Assembly: GCA_024291935.2 (NCBI GenBank)
Contig: CM044310.1
Coordinates: 121,034,213-121,098,212 of the forward strand
Direction of reading: 5' to 3'
DNA length: 64,000 nucleotides
Source of the DNA: Okapia johnstoni
Taxonomy: Eukaryota; Chordata; Mammalia; Artiodactyla; Giraffidae
A model generated the notes under the pieces. That model ran no database searches and was not told the origin of the DNA. It worked only from the letters and a program-made list of their open reading frames with translations. Shown piece by piece: positions 25,085-36,105 of the stretch. A program made the position numbers and the translations under genes. Within the stretch, counting starts at the first letter, position 1; each line of letters begins with the position of its first letter.

Positions 25085-25629
25085 CTGGAAAGTAAAGAGT
25101 GAAAAAGACAGACTTAAGTACATGAAGCTGAGTCCAGAAGAGGAATGAAAAACGGAGACAGGCCAGGACTGCGGCTGTGTCTTTTTACCTGTCTTTCTTT
25201 TTGAAATTCAGATATGAACAAGGCAGAGAGACAGTGAAAGTCAAGGACGGAGCCAAGAGCAAGTTCAACAAGAACCATGTGGCATTTTCCTCCTCCCAGA
25301 GACCAGACAGGAGGAAGGGTGCTGGGGGTGACGATCACTAAGAGGACTGGTCTGAGGCCCGGGAGACCAGGGACCATGTCGCCGCGCACACGGGGGTGCC
25401 GTCTCAGCCGCTCTGTGCGTGTCCCCGTGACTCCTCCCCACCGGCAGTCAGCACACATTCCAGAGCCACACCTGACAACGGTCTTACATCAGCCCTGAAT
25501 AGGCAGTCCTCAACCCACGTTTGTGGTCAGAGTGCTGCCTTTATGGACTGGACACAGCACAGGCCTACTTTCCTCAAAGTTCTGACATTCCTAGATCTGT
25601 CACTAACCTCCATGTAAAACTTCCAAGTC
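25085..25629 (-). other. ZNF329 intron adjoining the coding exon
   Basis: Begins at the acceptor for the coding exon (pyrimidine-rich tract 'tttttcactctttactttcc' on the minus strand). Contains no recognised repeat until the MER5A-like element. Confidence 0.5.
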
Positions 25630-25631
25630 CA

Positions 25632-25812
25632 CAGAGCAGTGGTTCTCAACCCGAAAAGACACAAGGCACCATCTGGGGACAGTTCTGGCTGACACGACTG
25701 GGGAGCAGATGCTACTGGAAACCAGGTGTGTTGCTGAACACCCCTGAAAACACGAGACAGCCCTTCACAACAGAGAGTGACCAGACCCAAAGGTCAGTAG
25801 TGCTGCACTGGA
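25632..25812 (+). mobile_element. MER5A-like hAT DNA transposon fossil
   Basis: Opens with the terminal word 'cagtggttctcaac'. It continues with 'caccatctggggacagttct' and 'ctgacacgactggggagcag', then 'acagcccttcacaacagaga', the order of the nonautonomous hAT-Charlie element MER5A. Internal and non-coding. Confidence 0.7.
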
Positions 25813-25819
25813 AAAATCC

Positions 25820-26440
25820 TGTTATAGGAGGGAAAAATAAAGACAAGCAAAGAACCCAGACTGATCCGGAAGAAGGTGGTAAGGGTAAAAGTTCAGAAAG
25901 GACACATTAGAATAGAAAGTAAAAAAAAGACATCACCAATAACAACAAATGTAAATGGCTTTGATGGGCAAGATAAAGACACTGTGTCAGACGGCGTTAA
26001 AAGCATGTGTTTGTAACAGACGCCAAAAGCAAAAGGACACAGAAGACAAAACCAAAGTTTCGAACAGACACATGCTAACCAAACAGAGGCTGAATGGTTC
26101 TTTGCTAACCAACAACAAACTTCAAAGATGACAACAGGGCTCTGTAACAGTCTACGTTAACATTTTGCCTGCAAACACACAGCAAGGTCAGTAAATCTAA
26201 CCATACCGGGTGGGTTTAACAGGCCTCCTTCATAAATGGAAATACAGAAAGACTGAATACAGATATGCATGAGAATGTAATTAGTAAGCCTGGCCACACA
26301 GTTGCATGAAGGACCACTGCCAACAATCAGAGCCAAAGGCTTCTCAAGTACAAGTAGAACATGTATTACACTGGCCATAAACCAGGCAAGAATAGGTTCA
26401 ACAAAGGCCAGACCACAGTCTTTTGACTACAGATGTGGCC
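25820..26440. other. unassigned ZNF329 intron DNA
   Basis: A-rich sequence on the plus strand. Probably old LINE-derived, but no diagnostic words were recognised. Confidence 0.3.
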
Positions 26441-26444
26441 AAGT

Positions 26445-26625
26445 TAAAGACCAGTGATAGAAAATGTGGCGGCCTGGGTGGGAGCAGGGCTTGGGATAGA
26501 ATGGATACATGTATATGTACAGCAGAGTCCCTTTGCTGTTCACCTGAAACTATTATAGTGCAACACTGTTGATCAGCTATACCCCAGTACAAAATAAAAA
26601 GTTTAAATTTAAGGGGGAAAAAATA
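26445..26625 (+). repeat. L1 LINE 3' end (plus)
   Basis: 'atggatacatgtatatgtac', 'gagtccctttgctgttcacc', 'gatcagctataccccagtac' and 'aaaataaaaagtttaaattt' are the ruminant L1 3' UTR signature. Confidence 0.85.
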
Positions 26626-26924
26626 CAGTAACAGAGTGAGGCCCAAATACACAAAAAAATAACTAAGTTTTTGAAAACCCTCTTTATTTGGAAAAGTGAA
26701 AACTTGTTTCTCAGTAATTCACAGATCAAATAGAAATCCTGATGACAATTAGCAAGCACTGACTTCAAAAACACAGAGAATAGAACAACTGATGATGACG
26801 GCACAGCTCAAACCACGTGCAAAGGAGGATGCAGCTAAAGTAGTTTCTCAGCACAAAGTGTTGGTCTTTAATGCTTGGGCATCTGGGGAGGGGGCTGAGA
26901 CGGGTTTGTTTGTTTGTTTGTCTG

Positions 26925-27034
26925 TTTGTGGCTGTGCTGACTGCAGGATCTTAGCTCCCTAGCCAGGGACTGCACCTGTGCCCTCAGCAATGAGAGCGCC
27001 AAGTCCTAACCAGCAGAACGCCAAAGAGTTCCCT
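26925..27034 (-). repeat. CHR-2 SINE (minus)
   Basis: 'ggctgtgctgactgcaggat', 'agccagggactgcacctgtg' and 'cctaaccagcagaacgccaa' are a diverged reversed CHR-2 copy, preceded by a (TTTG)n-like run. Confidence 0.7.
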
Positions 27035-27879
27035 AATGCTTGTATTTTAAAGAGAAGGCTGACAGTCAGTGAGATCAGTGTTCAAATTTAAGAAGCTACA
27101 CAGAAAACCAACAGGAGGTGGAAGGAAGGTGATAATAAAGGTAAAAGCAGAAATTACAGAAGCCGAAAACAAGGAAACATCCAAGATGAAGAAAACCAAA
27201 AGTCTGTTACGTGAAACAACTAATGAAATCACTTTTGACAAGAATAATCATTAAAAAATAAGAAGGCATACAAGGTGATATTCAGCATAAAAGGCGGATT
27301 TAATTAAGAAAGAGAAGAAAGTTATCAAAATGGCAACGCTGGATTTATCCCAGGAAAGCAAGGTCTATGAAACATTAGAATATCTACTGATACAATTCCC
27401 CACATTTTCAGATCATCATAGAAGACATCCCCTACACCACATCTCAATAAATTGAGAAAGTAATCTGAACAAATCTCACCCAGACTCATGATCAAAATGC
27501 CCTCACATTAAAGCAGTAGACCCCTTTACCTTCTGTCAATAAACTGATAAAGTATTTTAAGGCTGCATGTTTCCAAGTGGGCCTTCTGATTAGACCGGAG
27601 CCTGAGCATCCTACAGCCGTCCTGTGAAAACAAGAGATGGAGAGCACCTCCCTACATGTGTGCAAGGGGAGGATGAGTGTGTGCACTTAAAACAAATGAG
27701 GTAAGTCAGATATATATAAGATGATACCACTTAGTGAAAATTTTGACACACAAAATACTCCTGAAGTGAAAATATTAAAATGCCCTGGCAACATCCTACC
27801 AAAGCTGTGATCATGACTGTTTTGGGGGTGTGGAAGGCAACAGGCCTTGAGGAGCAAAAGCCATGTCCATTTCGTCTAT

Positions 27880-28212
27880 AATAAATACTTCCTTTATTGA
27901 AATGAGATTTACATATCACTAAGCAAGTAAAAAGACAAGCTACCAAATCAGAGGAAATATTTACAATGCATGAATCTGATAAAGGACTTGTAGAAGGTAT
28001 TAAAAAAATTCCGATAGCCCAATAATAACAGGACAACCCAAATTTTTAAAATAGACAAAGGACCTGAATGGACATTTCTCCAAAGAAGGCCAACAGATGG
28101 CCACTAAGCACATGAGAAGATGCTCAACATCACCGGTCATTAGGAAATGCTAATCAAAACAACAGTGAGATGCCACTTTACACCTACTAGTGTGGCCAAT
28201 ATTTAAAAAAAC
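27880..28212 (+). repeat. L1 LINE fragment (plus)
   Basis: 'aaggacctgaatggacattt', 'ctccaaagaaggccaacaga', 'gctcaacatcaccggtcatt' and 'tgccactttacacctactag' belong to the end of L1 ORF2. Stop-ridden and 5' truncated. Confidence 0.88.
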
Positions 28213-28224
28213 AGACAATAACTG

Positions 28225-28320
28225 GGAGTCCCCTGGCAGTTCACGGTTAGGACTCAGTGCTTTAACTGCCAAGGGCCTGGGTTCAATCCCTGGGATGATG
28301 GGAAGTGCCCTGGTGGCTAC
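28225..28320 (+). repeat. CHR-2 SINE fragment (plus)
   Basis: 'gtcccctggcagttcacggt', 'taggactcagtgctttaact' and 'gggttcaatccctggg' form the tRNA-like head of a CHR-2 copy inserted beside the L1 piece. Confidence 0.75.
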
Positions 28321-28404
28321 TGCATGCAGAACAAATGATCTCAAGTATACAGGAGGACGTTAAGAGAGACTTCAGGGCAACAGTATTAAATTAGGGTAAT
28401 TAAT

Positions 28405-28915
28405 GAAGGAGCATATTAAAAAGCAGAGACATTACTTTGCCAACAAAGGTCCGACTAGTCAAGGCTATGGTTTTTCCAGTGGTCATGTATGGATGTGAGA
28501 GTTGGACGGTGAAGAAAGCTGAGCGCCCAAGAATTGATGCTTCTGAAATGTGGTGTTGGAGAAGACTCTTGAAAGTCCCTTGGACTGCAAAGAGATCCAA
28601 CCAGTCCATCCTAAAGGAGATCAGTCCTGGGTGTTCATTGGAAGGACTGAGGTTGAAGCTGAAACTCCAATACTTTGGCCACCTCATGCGAAGAGTTGAC
28701 TCACTGGAAAAGACCCTAATGCTGGGTAGGATTGGGGGCAGGAGGAGAAGGGGACGACAGAGGATGAGATGGTTGGATGGCATCACCGACTCTATGGACA
28801 TGAGTTTGGGTAGACTCCAGGAGTTGGTGATGGACAGGGAGGCCTGGCGTGCTGCGGTTCATGGGGTTGCAAAGAGTCAGACACGACTGAGCGACTGAAC
28901 TGAACTGAACTGAAT
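28405..28915 (+). repeat. BovB LINE 3' end with open C-terminal frame
   Basis: A 5'-truncated BovB copy. From 28437 to 28898 one frame stays open and reads the C-terminal ORF2 region ([59 protein letters not shown]). No reverse transcriptase catalytic motif or endonuclease is included, so it cannot be active. Not a host gene. Confidence 0.95.
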
Positions 28916-28929
28916 GAAGCAACTGAACT

Positions 28930-29980
28930 GAATTTCATTAATTAAGGGTGTTTTTAAAATCTCCTATTACCCTCATACATGTCTGTGTATTTCTAGTTTT
29001 GGCAGTACAACGATACAAAAATTATGTGGTAAAAAACTCATCTTCATGCTGTTCACAAATTTGGGGAGGTCTCTGTTTCCCCCTCACACACACATTCTTC
29101 TCTGACCTGACCTCAGATATTCACACCACTTCTCTGGAGCCCCAGCATGACTAATTTCCCCTAGCCTGTGCTTCTCTTCCCCATGGCCACCAAAGAAGGT
29201 GGTCTCTAAGGCCTTTTACACTGAACGGTGCCCCAGCACATGCTGAGACTTCAGCTCTGTCTGGAGAACTGTTTTCTGCAATAAATCATCCTGATGTTGT
29301 TCCAGGTTACAGCGGAGGGAGTGATGGATCTCACACCTGTCACCCCAGATCATCCAGACAGCCTGGGTTGCCTTAACTGAGTAAGTGCTTAGAACCTGCT
29401 TCACCAAGGTACGTTCTTCCATTCCTACTCAGTACACCTGGTCTGGATGCGCCCACAACACTCACGTCCCAGCAGGATCCAGTCACACCTCCACTCATTC
29501 AATGTCACTGAGGACAATGAGTTCTGACTGTCCTAGTTCTCTTAATCCAAACCTATAATCTCCAGCACCAGACTCCTTCCTATGTCTTTAGGCACCTGTG
29601 CCAAGCATTTAAATACAGAAATACATTTTTTAATACAAATGCCTTTTATTGATTTTTCACATTTACTTTTTAAAATTATACGGATATTTAATATTATCCA
29701 TAAAATTCTTTTCAGGATGGTAAAAGGCACATTGCAACTATCAATCACAAAGACTGAACATTACAGAAAAATTAACTCAAAATGCATCACAAGTGTAAAT
29801 ATACAAGCTAAAACTATAAAACTTTTTTATTTATTTTTAATTAATTTATTTTTTTAAAGCTATAAAACTCTTAAAAGAAAAACACGAGCATAAATCTTCA
29901 GAAGCCTAAATATAACACCAAAAGTACAAGTGACATAGGAGATAAAATGGACTAATCAAAATTACAACTGTTTGTGCTTC
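28930..29980. other. unassigned intron DNA
   Basis: Unique or very old sequence within the presumed ZNF329 intron. No supported exon. Confidence 0.35.
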
Positions 29981-29984
29981 AAAG

Positions 29985-30840
29985 AATGTTACTAAGAAAG
30001 TTAAAAACACAATCTGTGAGATTGGATAAAATATCTGAAAATCATATACCTGATAAGGCACTGGTGTCCAGAATAAATAAACTATTCTTATAACTCAATA
30101 ATAAAAAGATCAATAACCCATTTCGTAAATGGGGAAAGGCTCCAAATAGATAGTGTTCCAAAGAAGATATACAAACAGCCAACACGCACAATCAAAAGCA
30201 GCTTAATATCACCAACCAACAGGGAACTATAAATCAAAACCACACCAAGATACCATTTCACACCCCCAAGGATGGCTACAATTAGTTCCACTTCTAGGTT
30301 ATCTAAGAGAAATGAAGACATACGTCCACAAAAAAAGCCCCCAAAAAACTTATATGTGAATGTTCACAGAAGCATTATTAATAGTCTCAAAACGAGAACA
30401 ACTTAGACGGCTATCATCTGATGGATAGACAAAAAATTTAATATATTCAAACAATGGAATATTATTCATCTATAAAAATGAACCAAGTACTGATACATGT
30501 TACCATGTGGATGAACCTAGAAAACACTGTTAAGTCGAAGCAGCCAAAACAACAGATTACACACTGTATGACCATCAGTGTGAAATGTCTAGAACAGGCA
30601 AATTCAGAGGCAGAAAGTACAGGAGTAACTGCCTAGGGCTGAAAGGAATGGAGCGAACGGGAAGGGAGAGCTAGTGCTAACGCAGACATTTCCTCTCGGA
30701 AAATGATGAAAATATTCTAAAACTGATAATGGTGATGGAGGCACAATTCAGTGAATTTACTAAAAAGCACTGAATTGTGTATCTTAAGAGGCTGTATTGC
30801 ATGGTATGTGGATTATATTTTAATACAACTATTAAAGGAA
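29985..30840 (+). repeat. old L1 LINE 3' region (plus)
   Basis: Words in L1 order: 'aactcaataataaaaagatc', 'accatttcacacccccaagg', 'gaatattattcatctataaa', 'agaacaggcaaattcagagg' and 'gtgtatcttaagaggctgta'. Long but heavily mutated. Confidence 0.8.
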
Positions 30841-31144
30841 AAAAAAGCAGGTACTGAAAGTGTTGGGAGTCAGACTTACTGGTCCAGACTCCACTCGGCC
30901 CGTCTCTGGTACCGTGAGATTAAAGCTTGCGGAGGATCCATTCCCAGGTACTCACCTCTGAAGGGCTTTTCCCCCAGTCTCTATGACCCTGCAGAGGAAT
31001 TCATTTAACCCCAACAACTGGATGTTTGACATCAGCGGTTGCCAGACTTCAGCTGTCTGATCCCATCTGCGTGGTTCTCGACATCTCTGTGGACCAAACA
31101 TGATAATGTTGACTTGGACAAATGATACATTCTTTAACAAAAAT

Positions 31145-31685
31145 AAACTGCCACTAACGTCAGCCTTGTCCTAATAAAGTTACCCATCTGATTACCAATT
31201 GTAATTAACACACTGACTTCATTTTTGATGACTAACTGCTGACAGCTTCCATCCTCAGCACCACCTACTGCCCCTTCTCCTTCTGCAAACTCGGCAAGCG
31301 AACAAGAAAGCCTGAAAAAGGAGAGAGAGAACCGAAGTGCTCTCGGCAGTGCAGCTGGCAGGAAGTTCAAACCATCCAAGCCCCAATCATGCAAGGGCAC
31401 CATCATCCCACTTCCATTCTCTAATCACTATAAAAGCCCAAAGAAAGACTTCGATGGTGGTTCAGTGAGTAAGAATCTGCACTTTCAATGCTGAGGATCT
31501 GGAGTTCAATCCCCAACTGATCCCACAAGCTTCTCCGCAAAACGAAGACATAAACAGAGCCTAGCAAGCTTTCTCCTGGTCTCTCCTGATTTTTTGGATC
31601 ACCTGGGGAGTCTGCCCTGCTCTCACAAGTCTCATCCTGTGAGTAATAAACTTTTTATCTTCTTGGGTTGTCTGTAAAATACAAA
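31145..31685 (+). mobile_element. possible LTR with an inserted SINE
   Basis: A TATAAAAG box near 31430, then a tRNA-SINE-like insertion (about 31449-31545, 'gatggtggttcagtgagtaa'), then 'ctcctgattttttggatcac' and a 'gagtaataaactttttatct' AATAAA region. This is the TATA-to-poly(A) order of a retroviral LTR. Neither terminal repeats nor target-site duplications were verified, so the call is tentative. Confidence 0.35.
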
Positions 31686-31707
31686 AAAGAGCGTGTGTCT
31701 ATGTGTT

Positions 31708-31916
31708 TGGGGCTTCCCTGGTGGCTCAGACAGTAAAGAATCCAGCCGCAATGTGGCAGACCTGGGTTCCATCTCTGGGTTGGGAAGTTCCCCTGGAGGA
31801 GGGCATGGCGACCCACTCCGCTATTCTTGCCTAGAGAATCCAGTGGACAGAGGAGCCTGGCGGGCTACAGTCCCTGGGGCCGCAAAGAGTCAGATATGAT
31901 TGAGCGACTCAGCGCA
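31708..31916 (+). repeat. Bov-tA SINE (plus)
   Basis: Near-consensus: 'cttccctggtggctcagaca', 'tgggttccatctctgggttg', 'gacccactccgctattcttg' and 'aaagagtcagatatgattga'. Confidence 0.93.
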
Positions 31917-32045
31917 GCACAGCAAAGTAGGCGTGTCCGAGGCAGGGAGAAAAGCAAGGGAAACTAATGGGGCAAAGTGTTAATAACTTGATAATCTGGA
32001 TGGTTTTACAAGTGTTCATTGAACTATTCCTGCAACACTTCTGTA

Positions 32046-32187
32046 AGTGTAACACTTTTCAAAATAAAAAGTCGGGTAGGAGGCAGTCAGTTAGTTCAGA
32101 CGCTCAGTCGTGTCCAACTCGTTGCGACCCCACGAACCGCAGCACGAGTGTAATATTTTTCAAAATAAAAAGTTGGGGAGGAGGAAG
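32046..32187. repeat. direct repeat around a SINE scrap
   Basis: Two copies of a roughly 38-bp segment (core 'ttttcaaaataaaaagt' then a 'gtaggaggcag'/'ggaggaggaag' end) flank a Bov-tA tail scrap at about 32088-32147 ('gacgctcagtcgtgtccaac'). Confidence 0.7.
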
Positions 32188-32310
32188 AGAAACAAGCAAT
32201 AGAGGGAGAAAAGTTACTGGCTGTGGGAGGAAAGAAAACAAAAGCTTGGTGTTCAAAACATAGTTTTACAAGCCCAAGTCCTTAACAAACTTTTTTTTTA
32301 ATTGACAAAA

Positions 32311-33222
32311 GATAAAGGAGTACATCAAGGCTGTATATCGTCACCCTGTTTCTTTAACTTTTATACCGAGGACATCATGTGAAATGCTGGGCTGGAGGAA
32401 GCACAAGGTAGAATCAAGACTGCCAGGAGAAACATCAATAACCTCAGATATGCAGACGACACCACCCTTACGGCAGAAGCGAAAAGGAGCTAAAGAGCCT
32501 CTTGATGAAAGCGAAAGAGGAGAGTAAAAGAGCTGGCTTAAAACGCAACATTCAGAAAACTAAGATCATGGCATCTGGTCCCATCACTCCATGGAAAATA
32601 GATGGGGAAACAATGGAAACAGTGACAGACTTTATTTTCTTGGGCTCCAAAATCACTGTGAACAGTGAGTGCAGCCATGAAATTAAAAGACACTTGCTCC
32701 TTGGAAGAAAAGCGATGACCAACTTGGACAGAATGTTAAAAAGCACAGACATTACTTTGCCAACAAAGGTCCGTCTAGCCAAAGCTATGGTTTTTCCAGT
32801 GGTCATGTATGGACGTGAGAGTTGGACCATAAAGAAAGCTGAGTGCCGAAGAATTGATGCTTTTGAACTGTGGTGTTGGAAGAGACTCTTGAGAGTCCCT
32901 TGGACTGCAAAGAGATCCAACCAGTCCATCCTAAAGGAAATCATTATTGAGTATTCATTGGAAGGACTGATGCTGAAGTTCCAATCCTTTGGCCACCTGT
33001 TGCAAAGAGCTGACTCACTGGAAAAGACCCTGATGCTGGGAAAGATTGAAGGCGGGAGGAGAAGGGGACGACAGAGGCTGAGGTGGTTGGATGGCATCAC
33101 TGACTCGGTGGACATGACTTTGAGCAAGCTCCAGGAGTTGGTGATGGACAGGGAAACCTGGCATCCTCCAGTCCATGGGGTCACATAGAATTGGACACAG
33201 CTGAGTGACTGAACTAAACTGA
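32311..33222 (+). repeat. BovB LINE ORF2 C-terminal half
   Basis: Begins inside the BovB reverse transcriptase. A QGC..SP motif is followed by LRYADDTT (codons near 32442-32465), with the catalytic aspartates present. The frame breaks in the 'aaaaggagctaaagagcc' stretch near 32490. From 32502 an open frame continues ([40 protein letters not shown]) to the BovB tail 'gaattggacacagctgagtg'. It lacks the endonuclease and most of the RT, so it is inactive. Confidence 0.95.
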
Positions 33223-33424
33223 ACCAAAAGGATCTTTTAGGATAATGGTAATTTTGATGAAAGTTTGAATTACATTTGTCACAACTCATCCAGTGGTGCA
33301 TTTCACTGTAAGTCAGTTTTCCCTCAAAAACGCCAAGAGCAATACTGAACTCTAGTTGATGTTAAGCACAGTGAGGTGTATGAGGGGGTAAGTAATAATA
33401 ATAATCTGTCATTTATTTTGAATG

Positions 33425-33692
33425 TATCCCCAAAAGATTTTTGAGCAAACTCTGGGCGACAGTGAAGGACAGGGAAGCCTGCTGCCCTATAGTCCATGGG
33501 GTCGCGAAGAGTCGGACACGACCGAGCGACTTCACTTTCCCTTTTCACTTTCATGCATTGGAGAAGGAAATGGCAACCCACTCCAGTGTTGTTGCCTGGA
33601 GAATCCCGGGGACAGGGGAGCCTGGTGGGCTGCCGTCTATGGGGTCGCACAGAGTCAGACACGACTGAGCGACTTAGCAGCAGCAGCAGCAT
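33425..33692 (+). repeat. BovB tail joined to Bov-tA, with (AGC)n end
   Basis: A BovB/Bov-A tail ('gagtcggacacgaccgagcg') runs into a second Bov-A unit ('ggcaacccactccagtgttg', 'gagtcagacacgactgagcg') ending in an AGC trinucleotide run at about 33677. Confidence 0.9.
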
Positions 33693-33789
33693 AAGGACAC
33701 ACAAGTTACTCAACTTCGCTATATGTAGAAAAACCTACCCTAACCTACTGGGTAAGAGCAGCTCAGGAAAGGAACCACTAAACCAAGAA

Positions 33790-33932
33790 AGAGGACTTCC
33801 TGGTGATCCAGTGGCTAAGACTTCACTCTCCCAAAGTAGGGGGCCCAGGTGTGAGCCCTGGTCAGGGAACCAGATTTCACATGCCAAAACTAAGACCCAG
33901 AGCAGCCAAATAAACAAACATAAAAAGAAGTC
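33790..33932 (+). repeat. CHR-2 SINE (plus)
   Basis: 'gacttcctggtgatccagtg', 'ccctggtcagggaaccagat', 'ccagagcagccaaataaaca'. Confidence 0.85.
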
Positions 33933-33999
33933 AAGGAAGAGCCAAGTGAAATGGCCACTAACACGTGGGAAAACGCGGTTTTCACTGAGAACCCCGGCA

Positions 34000-34830
34000 A
34001 GACCTGATTTTGCAGCTCGTAGGTGGCGAAAATACAGGTGATCTGACACCTGCTGGTCCGCCGGGCGGCGGGAAACCGCACAGTCCGTGGGCGCCACGGG
34101 GCCACCTTGGCCCGACACCTACCGATGCCCACACCGGCCCGCCCGACACCGGGCAGGAGAAGGGCGGCAGACCTGGGGGTCGCCCAGCAGCAGGGCTCGG
34201 ACACCTGGCAGGCAGGGGCAAAACGGTCCCTGCGCAAGGGCCGGCCGGCTCCTCACGAGCGCGGAACGGCCGGGCCACGCGATGGAAGTGGCTGGGGCGT
34301 TCTCACCAGGAGAGGGGGCGTCCACAGCCGCAGGGGCGCGTCCACACCCGCCGCGGGGCGTCCTCTCTTGCAGAAGGAGGGGCGTCCTCACCGCAGGAGA
34401 GGGGCGTCTACACGCACGGGGCCGTCCTCACTGCCGCCGGCCGACGCGGCGCTCTAGAGCCACTCGGGCCCGGCGGACACCGCCCCCGCCACACACAGCC
34501 CGCCCTCGAGGGGAAGCAGCGGCACTGAAGTGCGAGCGCGGCGCGGCCAACTCACCCTCGGCAGGTCGGCAACGCCGGCCACGGCGGCGGCCATGTTCCC
34601 GCGAGTGCGCGTGCGCGCGGCGGGACCGGAAGTGCGCGTCCGGGGACCCAGCGGCCTCCGCCCGCCCGGCGCGGCGTGGAGACCCGAGCCTTTCGCTTCT
34701 GACTCCGGCCGAGGCGGGCTCGCGCCGTGTCCGGTCCCCGCTCCCTGGCTCCCGCTGCCCGCCCTGCGCGCAGCCTTCGCCTCCAGCCCGGGGCTTCAGA
34801 GAGCTGCGTTCGGCAGACATGTCCTTTCGC
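34000..34830 (-). promoter_or_regulatory. ZNF329: CpG island; likely ZNF329 promoter and first exon
   Basis: A sharply bounded CpG-rich block upstream of ZNF329. Reading the minus strand, an ETS-type site (ACTTCCGGTCCC, near 34630) is followed by a YY1-type start element (AACATGGCCGCC, ATG at 34594-34592). A consensus donor (CGAGG|GTGAGT) comes after 34556. This is a typical layout of a housekeeping first exon. Assignment to ZNF329 is by strand and position, about 9.5 kb upstream of its coding exon. No closer island exists. Confidence 0.65.
34297..34440. repeat. imperfect GC-rich minisatellite in the CpG island
   Basis: Repeated 'ggggcgtcc' or 'ggggcgcgtcc' words, each followed by CAC/CTC and a GCAG-type spacer, recur about every 20-35 bases across this stretch (first intron of the presumed ZNF329 transcript). 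Confidence 0.55.
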
Positions 34831-34849
34831 CGCATCTAATTCAGTTGTT

Positions 34850-35450
34850 CATGGCGATCAGTGTGGGTTCGCCGACATTATTTTCGCCTACGTCTTTCAT
34901 CCGAGGTCATCGTTATTGTGCAGCCCTCTTTTTGTGTACTGCATAGATTGCCGAAATAATTCTATGCCAGCCCTTGTTTGTTGTTTCTAAGAAAAATATG
35001 TTTAAATTCAGATAAGGGCAACTCAGTATCAATTAACAGTACAGTTATTTACTTAGAAATCTAAACAGAAGCTACACATTTTTGGATTTGATGTGACAAT
35101 TAGTTAAGGATTTTTTGATGGATTAGGACAGAATGAATGTATGTGTTGTGGAAAAATCAGTATACAAAAATAATATAACAAGCAGTTAGAAAGTCTGCTT
35201 TGAAAAGATATTAGTTTTGTGTATGTGTATAAAACAATCCAAAAAGAAATCATTCGTGTATATACGAAAAATAATAAACAGCCATACTTCCAGCATGAAT
35301 GTGGCGGGGTGACCCTCAGAGTAAGCCCAGGCAGGACATGTCTGGGAGGCCTAGGAGACCAGGCTCAGTCCCTACACAGCCAAAGTCAAGGTTAAGGAAA
35401 CAATTCTCAAAGAATCCCGCCCAATATTTATACCTTTTTGCTTTCATATT
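34850..35450. other. unassigned DNA upstream of the CpG island
   Basis: AT-rich unique sequence 5' of the presumed ZNF329 promoter. No gene recognised. Confidence 0.4.
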
Positions 35451-35454
35451 GGTA

Positions 35455-36105
35455 ATTGTAGGGGTTTTTTTAATTGAAATACAGTTTATATACAATATTG
35501 CCTTAGTTTCAGCTGTACGTGTCTGCTGAGTCACTTCGAGTCCCACTCTTCGCGACTCTGTGGACTGTAGCCCGCCAGGCTCCTCTGTCCATGGGATTCT
35601 CGGGGCAAGAACACTGGAGTGGGTCACCACGCCCTCCTCCAGGGGATCTCCGCGACCCAGGGATCAAGATGATAGTTTACGGTGAACAATGTTGGAGTCG
35701 TGATATCCGAAGGTAAAGATTTAGCCTCGGGACCAGGGACGAGGCTTCAGACACTCAGAACTTTGTGTGGCAGAAGTTTTAGTACCGTGAGGAAGGACAG
35801 AGAAAGCGTCTGACTAGACATCACAAGGGGGATGAAGAGTGCCCCGCTGGCTAGTCTTCCGTGTCTTGTGCATTGGCAAGCGGGTTCTTTACCGCTGGCT
35901 CCATCTGGGACGCCCTTAGTTGCCGGTGAACAGCAAAGTGATTCAGTTATTCTTTTCAGATTTTTTCCCTCAATAGGTTATCATAAGATACTGAATATAG
36001 TTCCCTGTGCTATACAGTAGATGCTTGTTGCTTATCTGTTTTATACATTGTAGTTTGAATCTGCTGATCCCATACTCCTAATTCATCCTTACCTCTCTCT
36101 CTTCC
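35455..36105 (-). repeat. L1 LINE (minus) with nested insertions
   Basis: L1 text in reverse ('ttaattgaaatacagtttat' ... 'gaatatagttccctgtgcta', 'tacagtagatgcttgttgct') is interrupted by a reversed Bov-tA SINE (about 35519-35920). That SINE is itself split by about 180 bp of other sequence (about 35671-35850), which looks like a piece of an LTR-type element ('agacactcagaactttgtgt', 'ggcagaagtttta'). Confidence 0.75.

Noticed and set aside
28437..28898. 153-codon open frame as a possible host gene
   Set aside because: Its text is the C-terminus of the BovB LINE protein and matches the other BovB copies in the window.
34087..34839. 250-codon plus-strand frame across the CpG island
   Set aside because: Stop-poor because of GC content. 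The arginine/proline-rich text has no domain, and it overlaps a minisatellite and promoter elements.
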